DNA from: Nannocystis pusilla
GTDB lineage: Bacteria; Myxococcota_A; Polyangia; Nannocystales; Nannocystaceae
Reading direction: 5' to 3'
DNA length: 64,000 nt
Assembly: GCF_026626665.1 (NCBI RefSeq)
Contig: NZ_JAPNKE010000002.1
Coordinates: 4,813,168 to 4,877,167, forward strand
The notes below the pieces were generated by a model, which was not told the origin of the DNA, did no database searches, and saw nothing but the letters and a program-made list of their open reading frames with translations. The stretch's first letter is position 1. Each line of letters opens with the position of its first letter. The translations under genes were made by a program, and so were the position numbers. Of the stretch, positions 27,789 through 37,670 are shown piece after piece.

Positions 27789-29250
27789 ATGAGCTCGCTC
27801 GCCGCGATCGGCCTGGTCGTCGCCGCCTACCTCGCCGTCACCCTCGTGATCGGCGCCGTCGCCTATCGCCGCACCTCCGGCACCCCGGAGGACTACTTCC
27901 TCGGCGGTCGGGCCGCGCGCACCTTCGTCCTCTTCATGGCCCTGTTCGGCACCAACGTCACCCCGTTCGTGCTGCTCGGCATCCCCGGCCTCGCCTATCA
28001 CCAGGGCGTCGCCGTGTTCGGCCTCAACGCCGCCATCGTCGGCCTCGGCATCCCGCTCACCTTCTTCCTCATCGGCGAGCCCGCGCGCGCGCTGCCCGTC
28101 GCCTCGGCGCCATCACCCCGGCCGAGCTCTACGCCGAGCGGTTCGGCTCGCCCGCCGTCGGCCTGGCCCTGTTCGCCGCCTTCTTCCTCTACACCCTCCC
28201 GTACATGGTCACCGCGGTGATCGGCGCCGGCCTGACCGCCGAGGTCCTGACCGAGGGCAACCTGTCCTTCGGGGCATCCTCGGCCCTGATCCTCGGCATC
28301 ACGATCGCCTACACCGCGCTCGGTGGCATGCGCGCCACCATGTGGACCAACGTGTTTCAGGGCGCGACCTTCCTCGGCTTCATGGTCGCCGCCTTCTTCC
28401 TGATCGCCGATCGCCTCGGAGGCCTCGGCGCCGCCGCCACTGCCGTCCAGACCCGCGCCCCGCACCTCTTTGAAAAAACCACCGCCGGCGCCTTCGCCCC
28501 CGGTCCGTGGGCCTCGTGGGCTCTGGCCATCTCGCTGACCGTGATCGCCTTCCCGCACATGCTCGTGCGGGTGTTCGCGGCCCGCGACGCCACCGCGCTC
28601 AAGAACGTCTGCCGCCTCTATCCCTTCGTGCTCGTGATCCTGTGGCTCCCGGCGGTGCTGTTCGGGGTGTGGGGCGCCGCCGAGATCGCCGGCCTCCAGG
28701 GCAAGGCCAGCGACGCCATCTTCCCGCTGCTCGTCGTGCGTCACCTCGGACCTGTCCTTCAGGGCATGGCGCTCGCCGGCGTGCTCGCGGCCGTGATGTC
28801 CACCCTCGACGCCCATTGCTCACCCTCTCCTCGATGCTCACCCGCGACGTCCTGCGCCGCCTCCTGCCCGGCCTCACGCCCGCGCGCGAGGTCGTCGCCG
28901 CGCGCCTGTTCACCCTCGCGCTCTCGGCCGCGGTGTTCGTCCTCGTGCTCGCGCGCCCGGCCTCGCTGTTCGACATCGCCGCCTTCAGCTTCTCCGGCTA
29001 CGTCACCCTGACGCCCACCTTGCTGCTCGGCGTCCGCTGGCGCCGCTTCACCGCCGCCGGGGCCATCGCCTCGATCGTCGCCGGCAACCTCGCCCTCGGC
29101 CTCGCCTTCGCCGGCGTCCTGCCCGCGCCCTTCGGCGTCCTCCCGGTCGCCTGGGGCCTCGTCGCCGCCATCGCCGGCGCCCTCGTCGGCACCGCCCTGT
29201 CCCGGCCCCCGCCCGCGCACGTGGTCACCCGCGCCCTCGGCCCTGCCTGA
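27789..29250 (+). CDS. Sodium:solute symporter family protein (two frameshifts)
   Basis: Secondary transporter of the SSS family with about 13 membrane helices. Three frames join in order: MSSLAAIGLVVAAYLAVTLVIGA...YFLGGRAARTF (27789 to about 28105), ITPAELYAERFGSPAVGLALF...MALAGVLAAVMSTLDA (to about 28825), then LLTLSSMLTRDVLRRLLPG to 29250. Each join is one missing base. GMALAGVLAAVMSTLDAQ-LLTLSSM is the SSS signature near TM8-9. The substrate cannot be told. Two family palindromes (28263-28280, 28752-28770) lie in frame in loop regions. The DUF3311 gene upstream is its usual partner. Confidence 0.85.
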
Positions 29251-29479
29251 GAGCCTGCCGCCTCACCCGCGGCGGGGTCGTTCGCTCGCAGCGCTGCCGG
29301 GCTTGTCGGGACGACCGCCTCGTTGACGCCGAGGCCCGCCCGAGCACCCCGGTCCGCCGCCGGCACGACGAATCCCTGCGCCCTTCGCCGCGGCGCTCGA
29401 CACATCGCGCTCGCCGGCGCCCGCTCGCGGGCATCGGACCCTCGCGCTCGCCCAGCCGCGGCCGGCGTATGCTCTTCCA

Positions 29480-30760
29480 GTGAAGCCGCGCCTCCTCCTC
29501 GTCCTCCTCGCCGGTTGCACGCCGACCGCCCCCGGCAGCAGCGACGGCGCCCCGGACGGCGGGACCGCGAGCACCACCCTGGGTAGTACTTCGGGACATG
29601 TCTCCGAGACCAGCTCCCAATCCACGACCACGACTCACCCCACCACGACCCCCACGACCTCGACCAGCGACGACAGCACCACCGGCACCAGCCCAGTGTG
29701 CGGCGACGGCCTGCGCCAGCCCGGCGAGTTCTGCTTCGCGCCCGGCGTCCGCCTCTCGACCGGCCCGCGTCCGGTCGCCGTCGCCATCGCCGACCTCGAC
29801 CTCGACGGCGACCACGACCTCCTGTTCGCCGACTTCGAGGCCGGCGAGCTGACCCTTCAGACAGGTGACGGCAGCGGCCAGTTCGTCGCCGGCCCCGTCC
29901 TCCCCACCTTCCTGCGCCCGCGCGACGCGCTCGCGGCCGACGTCGACGGCGACGGCCGCCTCGACCTCGTGTTCGCCGACCCCGGCGTCGGCCTCGTCGG
30001 CGTCTACCGCCACGTCGGCCCCGGCCTCGTCTACGACCCGCCGCAGCCGGTCCAGGCCGGCACCGAGCCGCGGGCCCTCGCCGCGGCCGACCTCGACGGC
30101 GACGGCCTCCTCGACCTCGCGGTCGCCGACGAGTTCGCCGACGCCGTGCTCGTCCTCCTCGGCGCCGGCGGCGGCGAATTCGCCGACGCAGTCGTCTACC
30201 CCGTGGGCGACGAGCCCTACGACGTCATCATCGCCGACGTCGACGCCGACGGCCGCCTCGATCTCGTCAGCGCCGACCAGAACCAGGCCCGCGTCACCGT
30301 CCTCCTGTCCGATGGGCCAGGTACCTTCGTCGACGCCGGCCAGCGGTTCGTCAACCCCGAACCGCGCCGGCTCGTCGCCGCCGACCTCAACCTCGACGGC
30401 CTGCTCGACCTCGCCACCGCCAGCTTCACCGCGGACCACCTGTCGATCTTGCCGGGCCTGGGCGGCGGTGAGTTCGGCGAATACATCCCCATCGTCCTCG
30501 GCGAGGGCCTCTACGCGGTGATCGGCGCCGACCTCGACGGCGACGGCCCGCCCGAGCTCGTCGCGGTCGATCACAGCGAGGGCGAGCTCGTCGTCATCGC
30601 CGGCCTCGGCGTCTCCGACGTCGTCACGATCGCGCGCTTCGAGATCGGCGCTGGACCGATGGACCTCGCCGCCGCCGACCTCAATGGCGACGGCGCGCTC
30701 GACCTCGTCACCGCGGACGCCTTCGGCGCCGGCGCGACCGTGCTCCTCGCCGACCCCTGA
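29480..30760 (+). CDS. FG-GAP/VCBS repeat lipoprotein
   Basis: Lipoprotein of 426 residues. The GTG start gives MKPRLLLVLLAGC with the lipid Cys at residue 13, then a Thr/Ser linker. The rest is a beta-propeller of about seven FG-GAP/VCBS blades, each with an Asp-rich calcium loop (ADLDLDGDHDL, ADVDGDGRLDL, ADLDGDGLLDL, ADVDADGRLDL, ADLNLDGLLDL, ADLDGDGPPEL, ADLNGDGALDL). Such propellers mediate extracellular binding. The linker piece GHVSETSSQ is encoded by a palindromic element in the same reading phase as the QueA insert. Confidence 0.88.
   Translation: MKPRLLLVLLAGCTPTAPGSSDGAPDGGTASTTLGSTSGHVSETSSQSTTTTHPTTTPTTSTSDDSTTGTSPVCGDGLRQPGEFCFAPGVRLSTGPRPVAVAIADLDLDGDHDLLFADFEAGELTLQTGDGSGQFVAGPVLPTFLRPRDALAADVDGDGRLDLVFADPGVGLVGVYRHVGPGLVYDPPQPVQAGTEPRALAAADLDGDGLLDLAVADEFADAVLVLLGAGGGEFADAVVYPVGDEPYDVIIADVDADGRLDLVSADQNQARVTVLLSDGPGTFVDAGQRFVNPEPRRLVAADLNLDGLLDLATASFTADHLSILPGLGGGEFGEYIPIVLGEGLYAVIGADLDGDGPPELVAVDHSEGELVVIAGLGVSDVVTIARFEIGAGPMDLAAADLNGDGALDLVTADAFGAGATVLLADP
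29590..29612. repeat. Palindromic element in the linker of the FG-GAP lipoprotein
   Basis: CGGGACATGTCTCCGAGACC, in frame, encoding GHVSET. The same phase as in queA gives GHVSED. Confidence 0.6.
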
Positions 30761-30924
30761 TTGGCCTCCCGCGGGCCGACAACCGCCTCCGGGGCAGGTT
30801 CCCGGGCGCTTCGCAGGTCGTCGCCGAGACCCGTTTCGGCGCACGTCCACGCGAAGTTTTTTTGCCGCGAGGAACCGTGACGGGTCACCCGTGTCTCGGC
30901 CCCCGTCGATTTCGGAGAGCCGTC

Positions 30925-32937
30925 ATGCATCGCACCTCGCCCGTCCGTCCCGTCGTCCCGCACTACTTCGTGTCTCCGCAGCGCGCCCGCCTCGCGCGCC
31001 TGCTGCCCGCCGCGGTGACCCTCCTCGGCGCCCTCCTGCCCGCCTGTACGCCCGATCCGACCATCGACGAGATCGTGAGCGAGGGCGGCTACGCGTCCAA
31101 CCGGTTCCTCCGCGCGATCGCCAAGCCCGACGCGATCGAAGAGGAAGCCCCGCCCGAGGACCTCGAGAACAGCGATGAATGGGCCGCCGGCACCGGCCAG
31201 CGGCACAAGGGCGAGGAGGGCAAGATGGGCAAGCCCACCTCGAAGAGCAAGTCGGGCCTCTACGCGATGAAGGGCCCGAAGGACGCCATCCCGCAGATGG
31301 CCACCGGCTTCGCCGGCCTCACGGGCACCGAGATCGGCGAGTCCTACGGCGTCGGCGGCCTCGGCCTCGTCGGCACCGGCCGCGGCGGCGGCGGCACCGG
31401 CGAGGGCACGATCGGCAGCCCCTACGGCGCCGCCTATGCGGTGGGCAACGACGACGGCGACGTGTGGGGCGGCCTCGGCCACGACAGCGCCGGCGGCCCG
31501 GGCGGCGACCGCTACGCCAAGGTGAAGGAGGCCGCGTGGACGCTGACCCACGCCGTGCCGCTGTCGACCTTCTCGATCGACGTCGACACCGCCAGCTACA
31601 GCAACGTCCGCCGGTTCCTCGGCGACAACTGGTTGCCCCCCGCGGACGCGGTGCGCGTCGAGGAGATGATCAACTACTTCGACTACGCCTACCCGTCGCC
31701 CGAGGGCGAGCATCCGCTGGGCGTGGGCGCCGAGGTCGCGCCGTGCCCGTGGAAGAAGGGCCACCAGCTCGTGCGCGTGCACCTGCAGGCCAAGCGGATC
31801 GAGACCGACAGCGTGCCGGCGCGCAACCTCGTGTTCCTGGTCGACACCTCGGGCTCGATGAGCGACGACGACAAGCTCGGCCTGGTCAAGAAGGGCCTGT
31901 CGCTGCTCGCCGAGCAGCTGCGGCCGGAGGACCGGATCTCCCTCGTCACCTACGCCGGCGACACCCGCGTCGCCCTGCCGACCACGCCCGGCAGCGACAA
32001 GCAGACGATCCTGCGCGCCATCGATCGCCTCGGCGCCGGCGGCGGGACCAACGGCGGCGCCGGCATCGTCCTCGCCTACGCCGAGGCGCACAAGCACTTC
32101 GTCAAGGGCGGCATCAACCGGATCTTGCTGGCCACCGACGGCGACTTCAACGTCGGCCTCACCGACCACGACGACCTGATCAAGCTGATCGAGAAGGAGC
32201 GGCAGACGGGCGTGTTCTTGACGGTGCTCGGCGTCGGCCGCGGCAACTACAACGACCAGACGATGGAGCAGATCGCCGACCACGGCAACGGCAACTACGC
32301 CTACCTCGACTCCGAGAAGGAGGCGCGCAAGGTGCTGGTGGCCGAGGCCAGCGGCACGCTCGTCACCGTCGCCAAGGACGTCAAGCTGCAGGTCGAGTGG
32401 AACCCCAACCGGGTCGCCGGCTATCGCCTGCTCGGCTACGAGAACCGCACGTTGACCGCCGAGCAATTCAACGACGACAAGAAGGACGCCGGCGAGCTCG
32501 GCGCGGGCGACAGCGTCACCGCCCTCTACGAGGTCGTGCCCGCCGGTCGGCCCGTGCCCGGGGCCGCGGTCGACAACCTCAAGTACCAGCGCCCCGCCGG
32601 CCCCGCCGACGCCGAGCTGCTGACGGTCAAGGTCCGCTACAAGCAGCCGGAGGGCGACAAGAGCACCAAGTTCGAGGCCCCCGTGACAGAGGCCGGCACG
32701 GACTGGGACGAGGCCTCGCCGCAGATGCGCCTCGCCGCCGCCGTCGCCGCCTTCGGCCTCAAGCTGCGCGGCTCGCCCAGCCTCGAGAAGTTCGACCTCG
32801 CCGCGGCCCGCTGGTGGGCCCAGTCGGCCGAGCTGCCCGACCCCGAGGGTCACCGCCGCGAGTTCGTCGAGCTCGTCGACAAGGCCCGCAAGCTGATGAC
32901 CCGCGAGACCGTCCACAGCCGCAGCGCCCTGCCTTGA
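30925..32937 (+). CDS. YfbK-type von Willebrand factor A domain lipoprotein
   Basis: Lipoprotein of 670 residues with signal ending LLGALLPAC. A Gly-rich and charged region leads to the YfbK N-terminal motif PLSTFSIDVDTASYSNVRRFL and MINYFDYAYP. A vWA domain follows with MIDAS residues DTSGSMS, a Thr in GGGTNGG and ATDGDFNVG. The C-terminal part (TVAKDVKLQVEWNPNRVAGYRLLGYENR) corresponds to DUF3520. These proteins bind metal and partner proteins at the cell surface. A GGAGAG site precedes the ATG at 30925. Convergent with the deaminase gene. Confidence 0.92.
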   Translation: MHRTSPVRPVVPHYFVSPQRARLARLLPAAVTLLGALLPACTPDPTIDEIVSEGGYASNRFLRAIAKPDAIEEEAPPEDLENSDEWAAGTGQRHKGEEGKMGKPTSKSKSGLYAMKGPKDAIPQMATGFAGLTGTEIGESYGVGGLGLVGTGRGGGGTGEGTIGSPYGAAYAVGNDDGDVWGGLGHDSAGGPGGDRYAKVKEAAWTLTHAVPLSTFSIDVDTASYSNVRRFLGDNWLPPADAVRVEEMINYFDYAYPSPEGEHPLGVGAEVAPCPWKKGHQLVRVHLQAKRIETDSVPARNLVFLVDTSGSMSDDDKLGLVKKGLSLLAEQLRPEDRISLVTYAGDTRVALPTTPGSDKQTILRAIDRLGAGGGTNGGAGIVLAYAEAHKHFVKGGINRILLATDGDFNVGLTDHDDLIKLIEKERQTGVFLTVLGVGRGNYNDQTMEQIADHGNGNYAYLDSEKEARKVLVAEASGTLVTVAKDVKLQVEWNPNRVAGYRLLGYENRTLTAEQFNDDKKDAGELGAGDSVTALYEVVPAGRPVPGAAVDNLKYQRPAGPADAELLTVKVRYKQPEGDKSTKFEAPVTEAGTDWDEASPQMRLAAAVAAFGLKLRGSPSLEKFDLAAARWWAQSAELPDPEGHRREFVELVDKARKLMTRETVHSRSALP

Positions 32938-32994
32938 GGACAGGTCCTCCAGGACAGGAACCTCGGGACAGGCCCTTCGGGGCATGTCCCGAGG
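32932..32994. repeat. Palindrome array with a 15-bp TTCG hairpin between convergent genes
   Basis: Starts in the vWA stop codon region. The last member pairs CCTCGGGACAGGCCC (32961-32975) with GGGCATGTCCCGAGG (32980-32994) around TTCG, fifteen positions with one mismatch. Two shorter units (GGACAGGTCC, AGGACAGGAACC) precede it. It ends six bases from the deaminase stop; a strong candidate two-way terminator. Confidence 0.8.
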
Positions 32995-33000
32995 TCGCGC

Positions 33001-34026
33001 TCACGGGTTGGCCGCCGCGTAGGCGTCGACCGCGGCGACGTGCCGCTGCTTGTCCTCGGCCCCGAGGAAGCTGGCGGTGAAGCTGTTCTTGGCCAGCGCG
33101 ATCACCTGGTCGCGCGTCAGCCCGAGCTCGCGCGCGCACGCGGCGTAGTTGTCGCCGATGTAGCCGCCGAAGTAGGCCGGGTCGTCGGGATTGATGGTGA
33201 CCACCAGGCCGCGATCGATCAGCTGCTTCAGGTTGTGCTGGGCCAGGTGCGGGAACACCCGCAGCTTGATGTTCGACAGCGGGCACACCGTCAGCGGCAC
33301 CCGCTCGCGCGCCAGCCGCTCGACCAGCGCGTCGTCCTCGAGGCAGCGCACGCCGTGGTCGATGCGCTGGGCCCCGAGCACGTCGAGCGCCTCGCGGATG
33401 TAGTCCGGCGGGCCCTCCTCGCCGGCGTGGGCGACCACCGGGAACTGCGCCTCGCGGGCCTCGGCGAACACCTCCTTGAACTTGCTCGGCGGGTTGCCCG
33501 ACTCCGACGAGTCGAGCCCGACGCCGCCGATCCACGGGCGGAACGGCACCGCCTGGTGGAGCGCCTCGATGGCTGACTCTTCGGACAGGTGGCGCAAGAA
33601 GCAGAGGATCAGCTTCGACGTGATCCCGAGCCGCTTCTCGGCGTCCACCTGAGCCCCGTGGATCCCCGTCATCACCGTCTCGAACGGCACGTCGCGGCGC
33701 GTGTGCGTCTGCGGGTCGAAGAACAGCTCGACGTGGCGCACGTTGTCGCGCGCCGCCCGCTCGAAGTACGCCCAGGTCAGGTCGTAGAAGTCCTGGACGT
33801 GCTGCAGCACGTCGGCGCCCTTGTAATAGATGTCGAGGAAGCTCTGGAGGTTGTGGAAGTCGTACGCCTTGCGTAGCTCGTCGACCCCCATCCAGGGCAA
33901 GGCGATGCCGTTCCGGCGGGCCAGCGAGAACATCAATTCCGGCTCCAGGGTGCCTTCGATGTGCACGTGGAGCTCGGCCTTGGGGATGCCGCGGATGAAT
34001 GTCTCGAGACGATCGGCCTGGGTCAT
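33001..34026 (-). CDS. Adenosine deaminase family protein (adenine-deaminase-like subtype)
   Basis: Zinc-dependent purine deaminase of 341 residues. Metal and catalytic motifs are AELHVHIEGTLEPELMF (HxH), PVVAHAGEE, RIDHGVRC and NPDDPAYFGGYIGDNY. The HIEGTLEPELMF and DDPAYFGGY wording is closer to the Aah1/ADE adenine deaminase branch than to classical Add, so the substrate may be adenine or another 6-aminopurine. The ATG at 34026 begins MTQADRLETFIRGIPKAELH. Confidence 0.88.
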   Translation of the reverse strand: MTQADRLETFIRGIPKAELHVHIEGTLEPELMFSLARRNGIALPWMGVDELRKAYDFHNLQSFLDIYYKGADVLQHVQDFYDLTWAYFERAARDNVRHVELFFDPQTHTRRDVPFETVMTGIHGAQVDAEKRLGITSKLILCFLRHLSEESAIEALHQAVPFRPWIGGVGLDSSESGNPPSKFKEVFAEAREAQFPVVAHAGEEGPPDYIREALDVLGAQRIDHGVRCLEDDALVERLARERVPLTVCPLSNIKLRVFPHLAQHNLKQLIDRGLVVTINPDDPAYFGGYIGDNYAACARELGLTRDQVIALAKNSFTASFLGAEDKQRHVAAVDAYAAANP

Positions 34027-34330
34027 CGGGGGCTCGGACCTTTTCAGCCCCTGCCGGGGCGTTGTGGAGTTAGGTGCCCCGCAGGGCACGCGCAGTCAAA
34101 CTCTGTACTGGGATGTCACAGCAGGTGCCGGTGGCGGCGCAAGTTCCTCGCGCGCCTGCCCGCACCGCAGCTTGAATTCGAGCCTCCGGGGCCCCTCGCA
34201 CGGAGCCCGGTCCGCCCCGTCGAACCCCGTTCCGCCGCCGGCCCGGCGATACCCCGGGGAGCGGCGTGGTTCGCTCGCCCAGGGGATCGCGCTGCACTGC
34301 GGAGTCCGCGCGAACGCGCCGGGCCCGCCC
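34027..34330. other. Gene-free stretch
   Basis: No gene, tRNA or strong palindrome of the CATGTCC type is seen. Only short GC hairpins such as GCCCCGGCAGGGGC near the deaminase start are present. Confidence 0.4.
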
Positions 34331-35775
34331 TCATCCTCCGACCTCCGCAAGTCCCGCCCGGATGTCCGCGAGCGCGGCGTCGATGCGGTCGCGGTGGGTG
34401 CGGAACGACAGCACGCAGATGCGCAGGACGAAGCCGCCGCGCACCACGGTGCCGGTCAAGTACACCCGACCGCGCCGATTGATCGCCGCGAGCCACCGCC
34501 GGTTGTGCGCGTCGAGCTCGGGCCCATCAGCCGCGCCCGCGGGCACGTGGCGGAACGCCAGCAGCGACAGCTGCGGCGCGGCCACCAGTTCGACCCCCGG
34601 TAGCTCGCGCAGCGCCGCCGCGCACACCTGCGCCAGGTCCAGCTTCTCGTCGAGCGCCCGCGCGAACACCCGCGCCCCGAGCAGCTTGAGCGGCAACCAC
34701 ACCCGCAAGCCGCGAAAGTCGCGCGACAGCTCGGGCGACAGCTCGCAGTAGTCGACGAAGTCGGGGTCCTCCTGCATCGGCGGCAAGTACTCGGCCGGCG
34801 AGCCGTGGGCCCGCCGCAGCGCCGCCGGGTCGCGGGCCAGGAGGCAACCTGTCCCATAGGGCAGGAACATGCCCTTGTGCGGATCCAGCGTGACCGAGTC
34901 GGCGCGCTCGATGCCCGCCAGCGCCGCCCGCCCGCGCGCGGTGAGGCAGAAGAACCCGCCGTACGCCGCGTCGACGTGCAGCCACAGACCCTCGCGCGCC
35001 GCCAGATCGGCCAGCGCCGCCAGGTCGTCGACCGCCCCGGTGTTGGTGGTGCCCGCGTGCCCGACCACGAGGCACGGCCGCGAGCCGCGGGCCCGATCGC
35101 CTGCGATCGCCGCGGCCATCGCCGCGACGTCGACGCGGAAGCGATCGTCCACCCCGATCTCGCGCACCTGATCGCGGCGAAACCCGGCCAGCCGCGCCGC
35201 CCGCTGGACCGAGTGGTGCGCCTGCGCCGAGGTGTAGATCACGCCGTCCTCGAAGCGCTCGCCGAGGCGCTCGCTGCGGGCGGTGACCACCGCCGAGAAC
35301 GTCGCCAGCGACCCGCCCGTGGTCAAAAACCCGCCGCTCCCGGCCGGCAGCCCGACGATCTCCGCCAGCCAGCGGACCGCGTTGGTCTCGAGCTGCACCA
35401 GCCCCGGCGCCGCCTGCCACACCCCGACGTAGCGATTGGTGGCGTCGGCGATCAGGTCGGCCACCGCCGCCAGGAACAGCCCGCCGCCGGGGACGTAGGC
35501 CAGGTAGCCGGGACCCGCGGTGTTGAAGCTGCACGGGACTGCCCGATCGAACAGAACCTCGAGGACATGTTCGAAGGACTCCCGCGGTCCGGCAGCGCCT
35601 CGCGCAGCGAGCGGGCCAGCCCCGCGCCGTCCTCGACGTCGCAGGCGGGCATCGCCGGCAGCGCCTCGATGTGCGCGGCGATCCGCTCCATCGCCGCCGC
35701 CACCAGGGCCCGCATCGCCGCCGCGTCGGGTTCGAGCTCGGGCGTGGGAGAGGCGGGCGGCGGCGTCGCGGACAC
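34331..35775 (-). CDS. PLP-dependent aromatic L-amino-acid decarboxylase family protein (one frameshift)
   Basis: Group II PLP decarboxylase of about 480 residues. Signatures are SFNTAGPGYLAYVPGGGLF, GGFLTTGGSLATFSAVVTAR, HVDAAYGGFFCLT and the PLP-lysine motif TLDPHKGMFLPYGTGCLL. The true N-terminus (GTG at 35775, VSATPPPASPTPELEP...MERIAAHIEALP) lies in another frame; one G missing in a run near 35580-35585 joins REALPDRG to ESFEHVLEVLFD. ESFEHVLEV is encoded by a palindrome-like sequence. The substrate could be aromatic amino acids or glutamate. Confidence 0.85.
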
Positions 35776-35929
35776 GCCACCGGCGTACGCCAAGCGCCGC
35801 GAAAACACCAGCCGCGCGGCGCACGAGCCGCCCTCGCCCGAATCCGCCGCCTCCGACCCGCACGAAGCGCCCAGGCCGCGCCATCTTCCTCTATCCTTCG
35901 CCGGTGTCCGACCACCCCCGCGGCGCGAA

Positions 35930-36580
35930 GTGGTGCACGGCGACGCCGTCGCCTGGCTCGCGGAGCGACCTGACCTCCAGGACAGCTCCGTGATCGCCAC
36001 CATGCCGGACGTCAGCGAGCTCGGGGTCAGCCTCGAGCGCTGGCGCGAGTTCTTCCTCGGGGCGGCGCGGGCGGTCCTGCTCGCCGCGCCCCCCGACGGC
36101 CTGGCCGTCTTCATCCAGACCGACAACAAGATCGAGGGCCGCTGGGTGTCGAAGGCCGGCCTCGTGCTGCGCGTCGCCGACGAGCTCGACGTCCCGCTCC
36201 TCTTCCACAAGATCGTGTGCCGGCGCCCGCCCGGCAGCCTCATCCACGGCCGCCCCGGCTACTCGCACATCCTCGCGTTCTCTCGCCGCGCCCGCGACGA
36301 CGCCGATCACCCGACGCCCGACGTCCTGCCCGACCTCGGCGCCATGCCGTGGAGCCACAGCATCGGCACGCGCGCCGCCGAGGCGGCCGTCACCGCCGTG
36401 CGCCGCCTGTCGCCCGCCACCACCCGCATCGTCGTCCCCTTCTGCGGCCTCGGCACGATCCTCGCGGTCGCCAACGCCCGTGGCTTCGACGCCGTCGGCA
36501 TCGAGCGCAACCGCAAGCGGGCCGAGGCCGCCCGCACCTTCGAGCTCGAGCCCGAGCCCGCCGCGAAGCCCTCGATCTGA
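35930..36580 (+). CDS. SAM-dependent methyltransferase-like protein
   Basis: About 216 residues. A SAM-binding motif I is near the C-terminus (VPFCGLGTILAVANARGFDAVGIERN), the order found in permuted DNA N4/N6-methyltransferases, with KIVCRRPPG and GYSHILAFSR before it. The expected DPPY catalytic motif is replaced by ATMPDVSEL, so it may not methylate DNA. The GTG at 35930 opens VVHGDAVAWLAERPDL. A GTG at 35904 (VSDHPR) would be natural if one C is missing in the run at 35916-35920. A family palindrome (35968-35985) lies in frame (DLQDSS). Confidence 0.7.
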   Translation: MVHGDAVAWLAERPDLQDSSVIATMPDVSELGVSLERWREFFLGAARAVLLAAPPDGLAVFIQTDNKIEGRWVSKAGLVLRVADELDVPLLFHKIVCRRPPGSLIHGRPGYSHILAFSRRARDDADHPTPDVLPDLGAMPWSHSIGTRAAEAAVTAVRRLSPATTRIVVPFCGLGTILAVANARGFDAVGIERNRKRAEAARTFELEPEPAAKPSI

Positions 36581-36619
36581 CATGCCTCGATCGACATGTT
36601 TTTATAAGACATGTCCGAT
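36578..36619. repeat. Palindromes at the methyltransferase stop codon
   Basis: TGACATGCCTCGATCGACATG and the AT-looped ACATGTTTTTATAAGACATGT. The first overlaps the TGA stop. Confidence 0.65.
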
Positions 36620-36751
36620 TCACCACGTCGAACCGCTGCCGACGCGCAGTCGCGCGCCGACTTGTCCAGCCTTCGCCGCCCTGGCCGCCGCCGCCCGTGC
36701 TTCCCGCTCGCCGCGCGGACCGTTGCGAGCCATCGACGGACGTCGCGGCCA

Positions 36752-36830
36752 CATGTCCCTCGGGACAGCCCTGCAGTGCCGTGCCGGTCGAGCGCCGACC
36801 TGCAGCCGCGGTGACCTGTCCTTGGAACCA
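36752..36830. repeat. Two palindromes 3' of the crotonase gene
   Basis: ACATGTCCCTCGGGACA (36752-36768) and ACCTGTCCTTGGAACCA (36814-36830). The second ends eight bases before the convergent crotonase stop codon. Confidence 0.65.
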
Positions 36831-36837
36831 GCCGCGC

Positions 36838-37641
36838 TCACTCGGGATCGCGGAACACCGGCGCGCGCCGGCCGAGCACGGCCTGGACCGCCTCCAGCTG
36901 GTTCTCGCTGCCGAGCAGGGGCAGCTGCAGCTCCGTCTCGCGGCGGAACGCCGCCGCGGTGTCGAGCTCGGGCGCCTCGTTGCACAGCGCCTTGGCCGCG
37001 CGGATCGCCTGCGGCGACTGCCCCGCGATCGTGCGCGCCAGCTCGCGCGCGGCGCTCAGCGGATCCGCCTCCACGCGGGTGACGAGGCCGAGGCGCGCCG
37101 CCTCCTCGCCGGTCACTGTGCGGGCGGTGTAGATCAGCTCGCGGGCGATGTCCGGCCGGACCAGGCGCAGCAGCGTCTTCGAGATGCTCATGTCGGGGAT
37201 GAGGCCGTAGCGCAGCTCCATCACCGCGAGCTGGGCGTCGGGCGCGGCGATCCGCAGGTCGCAGGCGAGCGCGAGCTGGAGGCCGCCGCCGACCGCGGCG
37301 CCGTGGATCGCGGCGATCACCGGCACGGGCACCTCGGACCAGATCCAGCACGCCAGCTGGGCCAGGTTGGCGGGCGAGCTCGTGTCTCGCGCGAGCAGCT
37401 TCTGCCCGATCTCCGGCGCCGCCAGAAAGGCCCCCCAGTCGAGGCCGGCGCAGAACGCCTTGCCCTCGCCGTGCAGCACGACCGCGCGCACCGTCGAATC
37501 GGCGGCGACCTGGCGACCGGCGGCGACCAGCGCCTCGAACATCGGCAGGTCGAGGCCGTTGCGCTTGTCGGGGCGGTTGAGGCGGACTTCGGCGACTCCG
37601 GCGTCGACGGAGACGATCACGCGCGGCGGGCTCTCGCTCAT
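36838..37641 (-). CDS. Enoyl-CoA hydratase/isomerase family protein (crotonase)
   Basis: Crotonase-fold enzyme of 267 residues acting on acyl-CoA. CoA and oxyanion-hole motifs are AFCAGLDWGAFL and AIHGAAVGGGLQLALACDLRIAA; LNRPDKRNGLD is the family N-terminal motif. The usual catalytic Glu region reads ELRYGLIPDMSISKTL, closer to enoyl-CoA isomerase-like members. The exact substrate is unknown. The ATG at 37641 begins MSESPPRVIVSVDAGVAEV. Confidence 0.9.
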   Translation of the reverse strand: MSESPPRVIVSVDAGVAEVRLNRPDKRNGLDLPMFEALVAAGRQVAADSTVRAVVLHGEGKAFCAGLDWGAFLAAPEIGQKLLARDTSSPANLAQLACWIWSEVPVPVIAAIHGAAVGGGLQLALACDLRIAAPDAQLAVMELRYGLIPDMSISKTLLRLVRPDIARELIYTARTVTGEEAARLGLVTRVEADPLSAARELARTIAGQSPQAIRAAKALCNEAPELDTAAAFRRETELQLPLLGSENQLEAVQAVLGRRAPVFRDPE

Positions 37642-37670
37642 GCGCGCGAGTGTAACCGATCCTCGCGGCC

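Noticed and set aside
34850..34880. CTGTCCCATAGGGCAGG in the PLP decarboxylase gene as another element.
   Set aside because: It encodes the conserved HKGMFLPYGTGCLL motif expected at this place.
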